NCBI GenBank assembly: GCA_958510875.1
Contig: OY294067.1
Span: 102,840,010-102,904,009 of the forward strand
Direction: 5' to 3'
Source: Endomychus coccineus
Lineage: Eukaryota > Arthropoda > Insecta > Coleoptera > Endomychidae
DNA length: 64,000 nt
Part shown: positions 1 through 10,601 of the stretch, piece by piece
How positions within the stretch are numbered: the first letter of the stretch is position 1
How the letters are laid out: every line of letters starts with the position of its first letter
Position numbers and translations under genes: made by a program
The notes under the pieces: generated by a model
What the model was told of the DNA's origin: nothing
Databases searched by the model: none
The model's input: only the letters and a program-made list of their open reading frames with translations

Positions 1-2973
1 TTTATATGTAGATATAGATTTGCTTAATAGCTATTCATACTTGGACAAAATGAACTTTTTAAGTGTTTGTTTGTTAAGTTTGTATAGGTACCTCGTTTAT
101 TTTTTTTGGCTGCTTACTTTATATCTATTGTGCTATTTCAAGTATCTTTCTTGACTATATCGAGCAACTGAAGATGACATAGTCATATTCCAAAGTTAAT
201 ATTCGTATGAAGAACGGTTGTACCACTACCGTACCTGGTCTTGCCCCAACTTGTTTTTATTATATTTTCACCGGCAATTACAAATTTACTATTTTCATAG
301 ATATCGTCAGCACATCAAACACAAGAATGCCAACGTGATAATTGATAATGTGGTAATATTGAAAGTACTGTACATCAAATCAACGCATTGTGTGTGAGTT
401 CAAGTACAATAAATTTGTCTATTATTGCACCGACTTGATCAAGTACATAGCGGTACCATCGCTCTTCCTATAAAAAATACGACTCGAGCATTCGCATCCT
501 CCTGAAATTTTATTTCGTTCAAGTTGACTGATAAATGGTTTCGAGAAATTATGTTTTCAGAAATGATCCTAATAATAATTTAAATAATCGAAGTTAAAAA
601 CTATGTTATAAGAGAATTCAATAATGGTTTCAGACTACCGCTTAAAATTGTCTGTACGCTTATTACCCAATATTTTCAAACTTGTTGTATTTGCGCGTTT
701 TTTGTAAATGAAGGTGTTCTTTTAATTTTTTGAACCGGTAAAAACATATTATAAATTGTTACGCGCTGTTCTCTTTGATTTCTTGCCATCTATAGACTGT
801 TATTGGCATTGTACTTATTGTTAAACTACTTTTTAGAATTAGTTCGTTGTTCTAGGTTTACATAGACGTTTTAGTAATTTGAGACACAACATTATGCAAC
901 CTACACAAGACGCCAAAGATTACAATTAAGAAAATGAGTTTTCAACTTTAGAATTTATGCTTTGTTAGATATCTAGATTAGAATATTGCTTTCTTGTCCA
1001 TATATCACTCATATTTTCTCTAGATTTAAATAGATATGATTACAAAGGTGTTCAGAAAGGTAAGGGGCACTTGAGATTACATTACCTTGTTCTGTGTGTC
1101 AAGGTACTCTTGAATGTTGATGATTTAAAAGATTGCTCAGATGGATTCAGATGAGAAAATCACTGAGACATTAGTTTCCAAATAATATAGAGCGGTATGC
1201 TTGTATATAATTGAAATGTAACATGATACATATGATGCAAACTCCATTAGAGATTGAGACTATTTTGTAGCAATAAGGAGTGGTATGATTCTAAAGAATC
1301 CAATTGAAATGATACTAGGTTCAGATAATACTAACTCCAGTTGGAGATTAATATATTGTTGTCATATTGGATAATGATGGTATGCTTCTAATATAATCGT
1401 ATTAAAATGTAAATGATAATGAAAAAACTAACTAAAAATAGCAGAATTGATCGATAAACGAGGTTCTTTCGCCAGTGACCATCAGAAATAAACTAGATTC
1501 TGGTTAGTCGATACCTACAAAGTGTGAGCTCTTCATGTTGATTTTGAAATATGACCTGGCTATCAATTCAAATCAATTGTTTGTATGAGTAATAATAAAT
1601 TCAGTAGTTCAGTAACGATAAATTTGTGACATTTTTTATTTCTACTCTACTACAGATGGTGGGCATATTTTTCCCAATTTTCTTGGTCTATTTATTAAGC
1701 AGAACAAAGTTATCGCCCGGCTACTAACAAATTCCCATTCAATAGATAATTAGTTTTTCTGTTGATTATGTGGTAATTTCTCATGGTCGTTTATTTATTC
1801 GAATACGGAATCTCGCACAAATCCACCGGTAGTAAATCATCAGGTTTTACTTTTTGCCACTGTTAAAGTTGATAGCATTTGATTTTTTCAGTAGTACCAT
1901 CACAAGAGTGAGAATAAATTGAAAATAATTCGACAAATCCTCGAAAACTTGTTGCCAAGTTACAACAATTTTGAGGAAATATCCGGAAAATTATTTTCGA
2001 ATTTACCGAACTCTCGTGTGATATTCTGTAGATTATTCCTGAATGATAATTCATTAACACTTTTTCTATATTTTTTATTATATTCAAAAATATTCTTTTA
2101 TTTTATACAAAAATATTTCGTTGTGCTTTTTTCGTGACACGGCCAGAACTGATATCTCCATCTCTAGTCAAATCTGACGTCAACAATAAAAACAAAATAC
2201 TTCAAAAATTTCAGTGAGATTTATAAATTCCCATCATAATGTTTTGACCAAAGCATACATAAATGACACAAATAGGAAGTTTCTATTGTTTTTTAGAAAC
2301 GTCAAAAAAAATGCTAAATATTTCAAAACTTTTTGCCCACTGGTTTATGAATCCTGTTGAGAATTGATGAAAAGTTGTGTTTAATAATAGAGAAGAACAA
2401 TATCACCTCAACATTTCATTTCCTACTAGAAATTCTAGGATGAACAATATTTAAAATTTGCCTTGCAAAGGAAGTACGTACACTTCTGGCGTTATTTCAT
2501 GAAATGTAATATTTGTTGTAAGATTGAAATGAATCTAGCTAAGAACACAATGTAATTGGCTTCACTGGAATTGTTTCACCTATTTCCATATATCTACATC
2601 AACAGTGTGGCTAGGAGGAATATTATGTCGTAACAACTTCTCGTATTTCAGAATTAATAGAACGGAGATGTAGTATACAATAACAGTAATATTTGAACCT
2701 AATAAATCAGAATCATCTTCTAAGAGAGCTTGAATTTGGAATTGTAAGGTTGTGTTTTGGTTGTGAATTGAATAGTACTAGTTTTCCAGTATTTTTTTGT
2801 TTTTCAATTTGTGTGATATTTTTACCAAAAGCATATAGATAGTACCTACCTCTTTAAATTGTTAACTATGTTTTGCTTATTAAATAAAAATATAGTTCTT
2901 TTGATTGTTTTTTATTACATAAAAAATATACATAACTCAAGGATTATGTTCAAGAATAATTAAGGATGTAGCA
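1..2973. other. Intergenic, no gene recognised
   Basis: AT-rich DNA with no long open frame and no domain I can recognise on either strand. The small open frames near 1863-2137 overlap each other on opposite strands and look like chance. The right end holds the probable 3' UTR of UBL5, with an AATAAA on the minus strand at about 2910-2916. Confidence 0.6.
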
Positions 2974-3926
2974 TCATTGATAATACAATTCGATATTCAT
3001 TCCATCATGTATTTCATCTGGTTTTGATTAAAGGAAAATATCTAGAACAATTGTAATTTTCTTATGATGAAAATAACCCAAATAAGAACACTCCAACATT
3101 ACTAGATTAATGATCCACCTGAAGCTTGAAACATTTTGTCATTTAATTCCTGTGAAAGAAAAATGCAGCATATGTCTTATCCAAACATTAACAGGAAGTG
3201 CAGTAGATTTTATGCTCATGCAGATTATTAGCTCTTATATTGAGACTTTTTACAAGCAATTACAAAAAATTTTATTTGCGGTTAGAATTGGGACATTAAA
3301 ACCAAACTCAAATTGCTACCTACAATTTAGAGAGAAGGAAAGTATTTTCTTCATATTGTATAATGTTACATGGATAGTGTTCTATTGTATTTGTTCGTGA
3401 TGTTAAAATGACTACTCTTTTTAATTTGATGAATAAGTTGGCATTATCTGCACTGACAATAATTTTCCATCATGTAAATGTAAATCGATTCTAATGAATG
3501 AAAACATGAGAATCATAAAGTTTCTGTTATTCATTATCAATCTCTAGGAGCTATATTCTGCATGGCAGTGATTGCTTTGATTTAGATAAATCACTTTCAG
3601 TATGTGATTGAGACATGAAGATATGACATGTTTCTGAATATCAAATAGGCAAATGTCAGTAAATACATTACAAACAGAAACATATCAACAAAAGTAGAAG
3701 CACCCAGAATATTCCCACCACAAAATAAGTACTTATGAAAAAGGATACAATCTTGTAACTGGATATGGTCTTTAAATGTGTTGTACCATTTCTTTAAAAC
3801 TATTTTATCCCATTTAGTACCAGTTTGAGCTGCTATTAGTTTTTTTAAATCACCTACTGTATCATCAGGATTGCATTTAACTCGAACCTTCTTCCCCAAT
3901 CTATCATTACAAGTAATTTCCAACAT
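2974..3926 (-). CDS. UBL5: Ubiquitin-like protein 5 (UBL5/Hub1), two exons
   Basis: Encodes a 73-residue ubiquitin-like modifier of the UBL5/Hub1 family, which binds spliceosomal proteins without classical conjugation. Exon 1 is 3926-3749 and exon 2 is 3017-2974, joined within the Tyr codon that follows LQD. Exon 1 gives [19 protein letters not shown] and later [10 protein letters not shown]; exon 2 gives [14 protein letters not shown] and stops, so the C-terminal double Tyr typical of the family is present. Length equals the family norm of 73. The start is the ATG at 3926; an in-frame TTG just upstream is not needed. Reading through the donor gives a spurious hydrophobic tail ending at 3597. 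A minus-strand AATAAA lies about 60 bases after the stop. Identity is near certain; expression is inferred. Confidence 0.93.
3018..3748 (-). other. U12-type (minor spliceosome) intron of UBL5
   Basis: The donor reads GTATCCTTT, a perfect match to the U12 consensus RTATCCTTT. A pyrimidine-rich TTTTCCTTTAATC lies so that its adenosine is about 11 bases before the AG at 3018, the short spacing typical of U12 introns, and there is no U2-type polypyrimidine tract next to the acceptor (AAAACCAG). The intron is 731 bp. Splicing restores the conserved family C-terminus exactly. Confidence 0.85.
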
Positions 3927-4362
3927 TCTCAATTCAAGACTTTAAAGTAGTTGAACTTACAGCTCTAATGTATTAGGTATGTTAAAAGTAGAGTTTTCTC
4001 ATATATTATTAACTATATGAAAATGTAAAATTACTATTTAAAACTCACTGCGGAAGCAGAATAATGACAATTATCAATTACAATTTAATATGAAGCTACT
4101 ACTTCGGTAGTAGAGTTATCTATGTATGAAGCTTAGGATTATCATAACCATGGAACCTGTACGGTCTGATTAAAGTTCTTCTATGGTCGCAAATTTACAA
4201 GCAAATAATATTAAGGACATTATACAATACTTGAGGAGGTAGTCAATTCCCTATACCGCGATGTAATCCTTTCAGTCACCGTAATACCTTCCGTGTTCAT
4301 TTCGTAATCCGTGACCGCGATGAACTTGGAGATGCAGGCAAAGAGCTATATATATATATATA
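3927..4362. other. Intergenic, holds one short palindromic insertion
   Basis: No gene seen. The only structure I see is the shortened palindromic element at 4097-4124. A (TA)n run lies at about 4350-4366. Confidence 0.5.
4097..4124. mobile_element. Shortened copy of the 38-bp palindromic element, 8-bp TSD
   Basis: Carries the right arm ending GTAGTAGAGTTATCTATG and only the inner part of the left arm (TACTAC), giving 28 bp. It is flanked by perfect 8-bp direct repeats TATGAAGC at 4089-4096 and 4125-4132. Same family as the copies at 10016, 18990 and 49526. Confidence 0.75.
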
Positions 4363-4597
4363 TAGAGTAGCCAAGTAATGTGTTAAGCATGGGGAAGCGC
4401 TGGTAACTAGTCGGACATTCTGTCCCTCTCGCACATGTTAGTGCGCTCTCGCAAGGTCTCCCCTTCTATCACAAAGAGTATAAGAATACAAGAATAAGTA
4501 TAACGCGCGCACATCGTGCGAGTGAGAGCGCAGTACATGTGCGAGGACATAATGTCCGTTAAGATACCAGTGAAAGGCTTAGTTGTCTACTCTATAA
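4363..4597. repeat. Inverted-repeat MITE-like element
   Basis: Two arms of roughly 70 bases face each other: the left begins TATAGAGTAG and contains CGGACATTCTGTCC and CTCGCACATGT; the right contains the reverse complements ACATGTGCGAG and GGACATAATGTCCG and ends CTACTCTATA. Short spacer, no coding capacity. It sits beside an alternating TA tract, which may be the target. Confidence 0.6.
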
Positions 4598-4614
4598 ATA
4601 GAACTCTTTGCATG

Positions 4615-4977
4615 CAGGTTGCAGCGTGCTGTACTTTGATTTCATAGGAGGAATCATATTGACGTCACTGACAGGACAGGATGATGAAATCAGTTGATTA
4701 GGCCATCCTTGTATAATAAAAGCCTTGGGTCTTGGAATAGTCATAGAAGAAATAAGAAATGAAATAACAAATACCTCTTCTATCTTCCAAATAAAATAAT
4801 TGAACATGATACGTGATTGGTGACTCGTCGACCTTATATTCATTGTTTAAGGATAAACTGATAAACTCATGGCTACTACATGAACCATGATATGAAAATG
4901 TTCGGTGTTGATATTCATATTCCGCAATGAACTAGGAGTTGCAGCTTGCAGCGTGCTTTACCTTGGTTAGGTAGGAG
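4615..4977. repeat. Repeat containing a GACGTCACTGACAG motif, two diverged copies
   Basis: A unit with GCAGCGTGCT, then TAGGAGGAATCA, then GACGTCACTGACAG occurs at about 4620-4680 and again at 4941-4977, where it is interrupted by the 557-bp MITE and resumes at 5535. The interruption defines the insertion site of that MITE. Family not recognised. Confidence 0.45.
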
Positions 4978-5534
4978 CACGGTCGTACATACAGGTCTGG
5001 GAACTCGTATGATTGACATGGGTCTCTTACGCGTGGCCAAACTCGTAGTCCCTCGCTCAGCCACTAGCTAGCGCTTGAATCGAAGTGGTAAAACAATTTC
5101 TTTCCATAATCGCAAGCACTAATATAGAACACTATTCTGATTTGAGAGAGGAATAGAGCTGTTACTCTTGTCAAAATGTATTACTCACCTTAAAAATAAC
5201 TTCCCCTTTTTCGCACACATAAAAAACCTCGTTAAAACGATTTGTTTCCAGAATCGCAAGCATCCACTTTTTTCGCATGTCCGAATCTTTCGGCACTTTA
5301 AAAACAGAAGTTTCTTGCTTCAAACTTTTGTACGCCGTTTTTCATTTCGACACAATGCACGGTTTCGAAATTTGTTTCTAAAATCGCAGATATTTCTTGT
5401 GTTTACAAGTCAAGAATGACAGTTGTCGACTACTGCGCCACCCTTTTTAGTACTACCCGACAGTTGACGCTTAGCGGAGTCACTTCTCACATAGGAAACA
5501 GCCTCGAGTTCCCAGACCTGTATGTACGACCGTG
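4978..5534. mobile_element. hAT-like MITE, about 30-bp TIRs, 8-bp TSD
   Basis: The left end CACGGTCGTACATACAGGTC is repeated in inverted orientation at the right end, and the TIRs extend for about 30 bases to GGGAACTCG. It is flanked by 8-bp repeats GGTAGGAG at 4970-4977 and 5535-5542. An 8-bp TSD points to the hAT superfamily. The internal open frame on plus (5168-5419) has no recognisable domain. Related copies lie at 32218-32492 and 48345-48450. Confidence 0.72.
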
Positions 5535-6856
5535 GGTAGGAGGAATCACGATGACGTCACTGACAGAATTATAGCACTATATAAAATCTAGTGCTGTAGA
5601 CACTAGACAGAATAATAAAATCATAGACCTATTATCCTAAGGAGACAGAATTGTTTACATTTAAACACGATCAGACATTGCCAAAATTTCGGGCCACTCA
5701 GACCCCTGTATATTACAAGTATGGCCGTATGGATGGTACTGTTGCCGGATTAGTTGTTCTGTGTGCCGGATTGAGATTTGTAATTATTATAAGCGTCCAC
5801 AGCATTATTTATTAGTTATATTAGAAGCATCGAAGGCCCTAAATGGAAATAAAAAATATTTAAACAGATAGTTTTGAAAATTGGTATACTTGTACATGAG
5901 GGATTCCTGTTGAACAAACTAAAAGTCCCGGTGGTGGTGGTGGAGAAACTCGACCCACCGTATTCTATTTTAAGTTATTTTTCAATATTTCAAAAATATC
6001 GCGAATAGTAGTAGGTCTTTGGGAATCATTGTTATGTGGTAATTAGAGAACATAAAATTTCCAACAATTGATTTTGACTTCAACCGGTACCGAATAATTG
6101 GCCTCAAAATCCTGCCCTAGATAGTTCGGAGTGACGGAGAATCAACAGTCAACTGAAAATTTATATTCTGAATTAATACTATTTCTGAACATTTTTTATG
6201 TATTTCTTTAATTATGAACGCTTGTCGATGATTAATATAATTATAATATACTGTATTAAGTGAAAACGAAATGACCTGTTGGAAATAAGAAAAAAATAGA
6301 ACCATCTATCATGTGAGTATGTGGAGAGATGTAGTGACTACTTTCTCATTCTGAAATGGCGTCTTCTTCTTCAGACTGTTCTTCTTGAGTGGTCAGTGAG
6401 AAGCTATTAAGGCAGACCCGGCAGTCCCAACATGTAGTGCTCCAATTTAGGATATCTTACCTACATCCTCATCTTGCTCCACATCTTTTCGTACATACAA
6501 AAAATCGTGTTGAAAATGGAGTCTGAGTCAGGAGAACCCAGAGTTGTCACATGGGTTGCCAAGAGGTGCCTATTATTTGCGATCCCAAAAGTTCTGGTGG
6601 AATCAGAATTAGAAGAAACATTCTAACTCAATATGAAGAACATTTTGACGAAAAATCAGCACCACACCATTTCTCTTTTAACACTATTGAAACATAGTAA
6701 TGACTAATACCTAGGTAATTTAGAAGAGATTGAAATGTATAAGCTAAAAAGCGATGTAATGATTTCAGATTTGTCTCCAGCTGAGGGTAATTCCTTGTAT
6801 ACAATATTACATCGAAATAGTATTTAAACAGGCACATTTTTATTTCTAATTAAGAT

Positions 6857-6898
6857 TACTCGGATGATGGCTACTTGGTAGCTGAAAGGTTCTCATCA
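6857..6898 (+). ncRNA. Degenerate hammerhead-like motif (unit 1)
   Basis: Core reads CGGATGA instead of CTGATGA, then a stem GGCTAC-TTG-GTAGCT, then GAAA and GGTTCTC. The core change should abolish cleavage. An identical copy lies in the second tandem unit. Confidence 0.5.
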
Positions 6899-8725
6899 GT
6901 ACTTTAGCAGTATTTTTGGTCGATAATGGTGTTTGTTTTCATTTGTATTGTTACATAGTATGTCTATCTACTTAATTTTGTAACTATCTATTGTTCGAAT
7001 TATCTATTAAGTACCTTAAACGAAGAGGGAATAGGATTTAAGGAAATTGATTAAAATACCGCAACAGCATGAGTTCCGTCAAGAAGGTACATCCTGACTG
7101 ACGAATTTCCGATAGATACGTAATCGTCACAATAATTGCGAATTACTAGTTAAGTAGTGGAATTATTGAGTTTAATCAATAAAAATAACCCATACGTTAG
7201 TAGTGAAGCTGCATTTAATTTTCTTCTTTGGCAGGAGTATTAGAAAACGGTAAGAACGTCTTAATAACAATTCAGACTTAAATGTTAGAGATAATGTTCA
7301 ACTAAATGCTATATTTATATAATAACGAGTAACAAAAAGTCAACACAATCGTATCGTGTACCTACATATATTTTTGTAAAACTGACCTGTATGTACGACC
7401 GTGGGTAGGAGGAATCACGATGACGTCACTGACAGAATTATAGCACTATATAAAATCTAGTGCTGTAGACACTAGACAGAATAATAAAATCATAGACCTA
7501 TTATCCTAAGGAGACAGAATTGTTTACATTTAAACACGATCAGACATTGCCAAAATTTCGGGCCACTCAGACCCCTGTATATTACAAGTATGGCCGTATG
7601 GATGGTACTGTTGCCGGATTAGTTGTTCTGTGTGCCGGATTGAGATTTGTAATTATTATAAGCGTCCACAGCATTATTTATTAGTTATATTAGAAGCATC
7701 GAAGGCCCTAAATGGAAATAAAAAATATTTAAACAGATAGTTTTGAAAATTGGTATACTTGTACATGAGGGATTCCTGTTGAACAAACTAAAAGTCCCGG
7801 TGGTGGTGGTGGAGAAACTCGACCCACCGTATTCTATTTTAAGTTATTTTTCAATATTTCAAAAATATCGCGAATAGTAGTAGGTCTTTGGGAATCATTG
7901 TTATGTGGTAATTAGAGAACATAAAATTTCCAACAATTGATTTTGACTTCAACCGGTACCGAATAATTGGCCTCAAAATCCTGCCCTAGATAGTTCGGAG
8001 TGACGGAGAATCAACAGTCAACTGAAAATTTATATTCTGAATTAATACTATTTCTGAACATTTTTTATGTATTTCTTTAATTATGAACGCTTGTCGATGA
8101 TTAATATAATTATAATATACTGTATTAAGTGAAAACGAAATGACCTGTTGGAAATAAGAAAAAAATAGAACCATCTATCATGTGAGTATGTGGAGAGATG
8201 TAGTGACTACTTTCTCATTCTGAAATGGCGTCTTCTTCTTCAGACTGTTCTTCTTGAGTGGTCAGTGAGAAGCTATTAAGGCAGACCCGGCAGTCCCAAC
8301 ATGTAGTGCTCCAATTTAGGATATCTTACCTACATCCTCATCTTGCTCCACATCTTTTCGTACATACAAAAAATCGTGTTGAAAATGGAGTCTGAGTCAG
8401 GAGAACCCAGAGTTGTCACATGGGTTGCCAAGAGGTGCCTATTATTTGCGATTCCAAAAGTTCTGGTGGAATCAGAATTAGAAGAAACATTCTAACTCAA
8501 TATGAAGAACATTTTGACGAAAAATCAGCACCACACCATTTCTCTTTTAACACTATTGAAACATAGTAATGACTAATACCTAGGTAATTTAGAAGAGATT
8601 GAAATGTATAAGCTAAAAAGCGATGTAATGATTTCAGATTTGTCTCCAGCTGAGGGTAATTCCTTGTATACAATATTACATCGAAATAGTATTTAAACAG
8701 GCACATTTTTATTTCTAATTAAGAT

Positions 8726-8767
8726 TACTCGGATGATGGCTACTTGGTAGCTGAAAGGTTCTCATCA
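8726..8767 (+). ncRNA. Degenerate hammerhead-like motif (unit 2)
   Basis: Exact copy of the 6857 motif carried by the tandem duplication; same disabled core. Confidence 0.5.
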
Positions 8768-9544
8768 GTACTTTAGCAGTATTTTTGGTCGATAATGGTG
8801 TTTGTTTTCATTTGTATTGTTACATAGTATGTCTATCTACTTAATTTTGTAACTATCTATTGTTCGAATTATCTATTAAGTACCTTAAACGAAGAGGGAA
8901 TAGGATTTAAGGAAATTGATTAAAATACCGCAACAGCATGAGTTCCGTCAAGAAGGTACATCCTGACTGACGAATTTCCGATAGATACGTAATCGTCACA
9001 ATAATTGCGAATTACTAGTTAAGTAGTGGAATTATTGAGTTTAATCAATAAAAATAACCCATACGTTAGTAGTGAAGCTGCATTTAATTTTCTTCTTTGG
9101 CAGGAGTATTAGAAAACGGTAAGAACGTCTTAATAACAATTCAGACTTAAATGTTAGAGATAATGTTCAACTAAATGCTATATTTATATAATAACGAGTA
9201 ACAAAAAGTCAACACAATCGTATCGTGTACCTACATATATTTTTGTAAAACTGTCAAAAAAACTTGACATTTCTGCATCTCTATTGATGCGTAAATGTTT
9301 ACTTTTTTTCACTGCCAAAATAATTCACGAAATAAACATGAAATATTACTTTTTGAAGGATTTATTTTTAACAGAGTCAATTATTAATTGATTATTTATC
9401 ATAAAACAATTTCATTTATTGGAATAATAATTGATAGTAAAGTTTGAACAATTACTTCCAACATAAATTCCCGAAGATGTTCCATGTTGCTGCTGATCAG
9501 GAACGTTAGATATTTTTTTGAAGAGTTGATTCCACAATTTTTTC

Positions 9545-10601
9545 TCATATTTTAATTTGTTTGGAAGAAGATGGACAATTCAATATTTTGTTAGAAATCT
9601 CAATTTTGTTATTCAAACTATCTTCTATAAATGCTTCTGCTACGGAGGCAGATTTCCAGCCACCGTGAAGTTTTATGGATGTAATGTTGCCCCCTGCATT
9701 GGTCAGAAGAGTTACAGAGCCTTCTCCTGAAACAGTGACCTGTGTAGCTCTTATACATGTCTTTTCCAAGCCATTTTGCAATCAAGCTGGGAATTTCATT
9801 GATCCCCACATGTTGGTTAATACATTTTCCTCTCGAATATTTCAAAAATAATCTGTTACTTTTTGTATGAGGCGGCCGTAGTGTTCTATACTTGCGGTAT
9901 ATCTCAATATAATCAGAATTTGAAACAGTAAACGTTCTTGCGCAATAGGTCTTCGTATCAGGTATTTTAACAATCAATATAGATCCAGCATCTTCAATGG
10001 CATCAATAGTTATACCATAGATAACTCTACTACCGGTAGTAGAGTTATCTATGAGTTATATGTAATAATTCTTCACGGCGACAAGCATCGCTGATACCCA
10101 AAATTAGGACAACCTACAAATAAAAAATATTGAAATTACTACTAATCTTACAAAATTATGATTATATCTGTACCTTATAAAGTGAATTTGTTCCGTTATC
10201 AGCATCTTGAATAAATTTATTGATATCATCCCTTGATAAAACTTTAGATTTCTGTCCTCGGTATCCGACGCTTTTGTTCTTAATGAGCGGGACCAATTTT
10301 GAAAACTTCCTTATACATATCAATATTTTCCTTAACATTCAATGTACTTTTCAACATTGAGTAAACACTCCATAACGTAGGAGGTTTTATAATTTTTGAT
10401 TTTTCCTCAAAATAGCATATAAGAACATTTTCAGAAACCTTTTTTACATGTTTCTTGTCGCACCATTCACGAAATTGGTCATATGTTTTCTCATATACTA
10501 ACTTGGATTTGGCCGGTCGGTAACATATTAGATACTATTGCATTTGCTTTCTCAGATGTATCTGATGGGGTATCACTACCACTATCATAATCAACATCCA
10601 T
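9545..10601 (-). pseudogene. Crypton-like tyrosine recombinase, disrupted
   Basis: Reads on the minus strand from an ATG at 10601 (MDVDYDSGSDTPSD). An N-terminal helical region (YEKTYDQFREWC) follows after a one-base frameshift. A likely short intron (donor GTACAG, acceptor TTTGTAG, about 10114-10171) joins SLYK to VVLILGISDACRREELL, which carries the first catalytic Arg region. The C-terminal part has TGHCFRR (HxxR box) and IKLHGGWKS with a following EAFIEDS segment, as in Crypton and related eukaryotic tyrosine recombinases; here the expected Tyr position reads Phe. Another frameshift falls between CFRR and TLLTNAGG, and the gene is also broken by the palindromic insertion at 10016. The family call rests on recalled motif patterns; a DIRS-type origin is less likely because no RT is nearby. 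Confidence 0.65.
10016..10053. mobile_element. 38-bp perfect palindromic element inserted in Crypton gene
   Basis: Perfect palindrome: half-site CATAGATAACTCTACTACC followed directly by its reverse complement, with no spacer. Flanked by 8-bp repeats AGTTATAC (10008-10015) and AGTTATAT (10054-10061), 7 of 8 matching. Removing the palindrome and one repeat restores the Crypton frame (LLHIT then IDAIED), so it is an insertion. Confidence 0.88.

Larger units (their letters stand above)
5515..9253. repeat. 1869-bp near-identical tandem duplication
   Basis: Unit 1 is about 5516-7384 and unit 2 about 7385-9253, offset 1869. By eye the copies differ at a single base (a C at about 6583 reads T at 8452). 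The left breakpoint lies inside the right TIR of the 4978-5534 MITE, so unit 2 starts with a partial TIR. Each unit holds a (GGT)n run, a degenerate hammerhead-like motif and no convincing gene; the small open frames occur twice because the DNA does. Confidence 0.9.

Noticed and set aside
3597..3932. A 111-residue UBL5 with a hydrophobic tail
   Set aside because: The tail is intron read-through; the U12 junction to 3017 restores the family C-terminus. The first codon of that frame is TTG.
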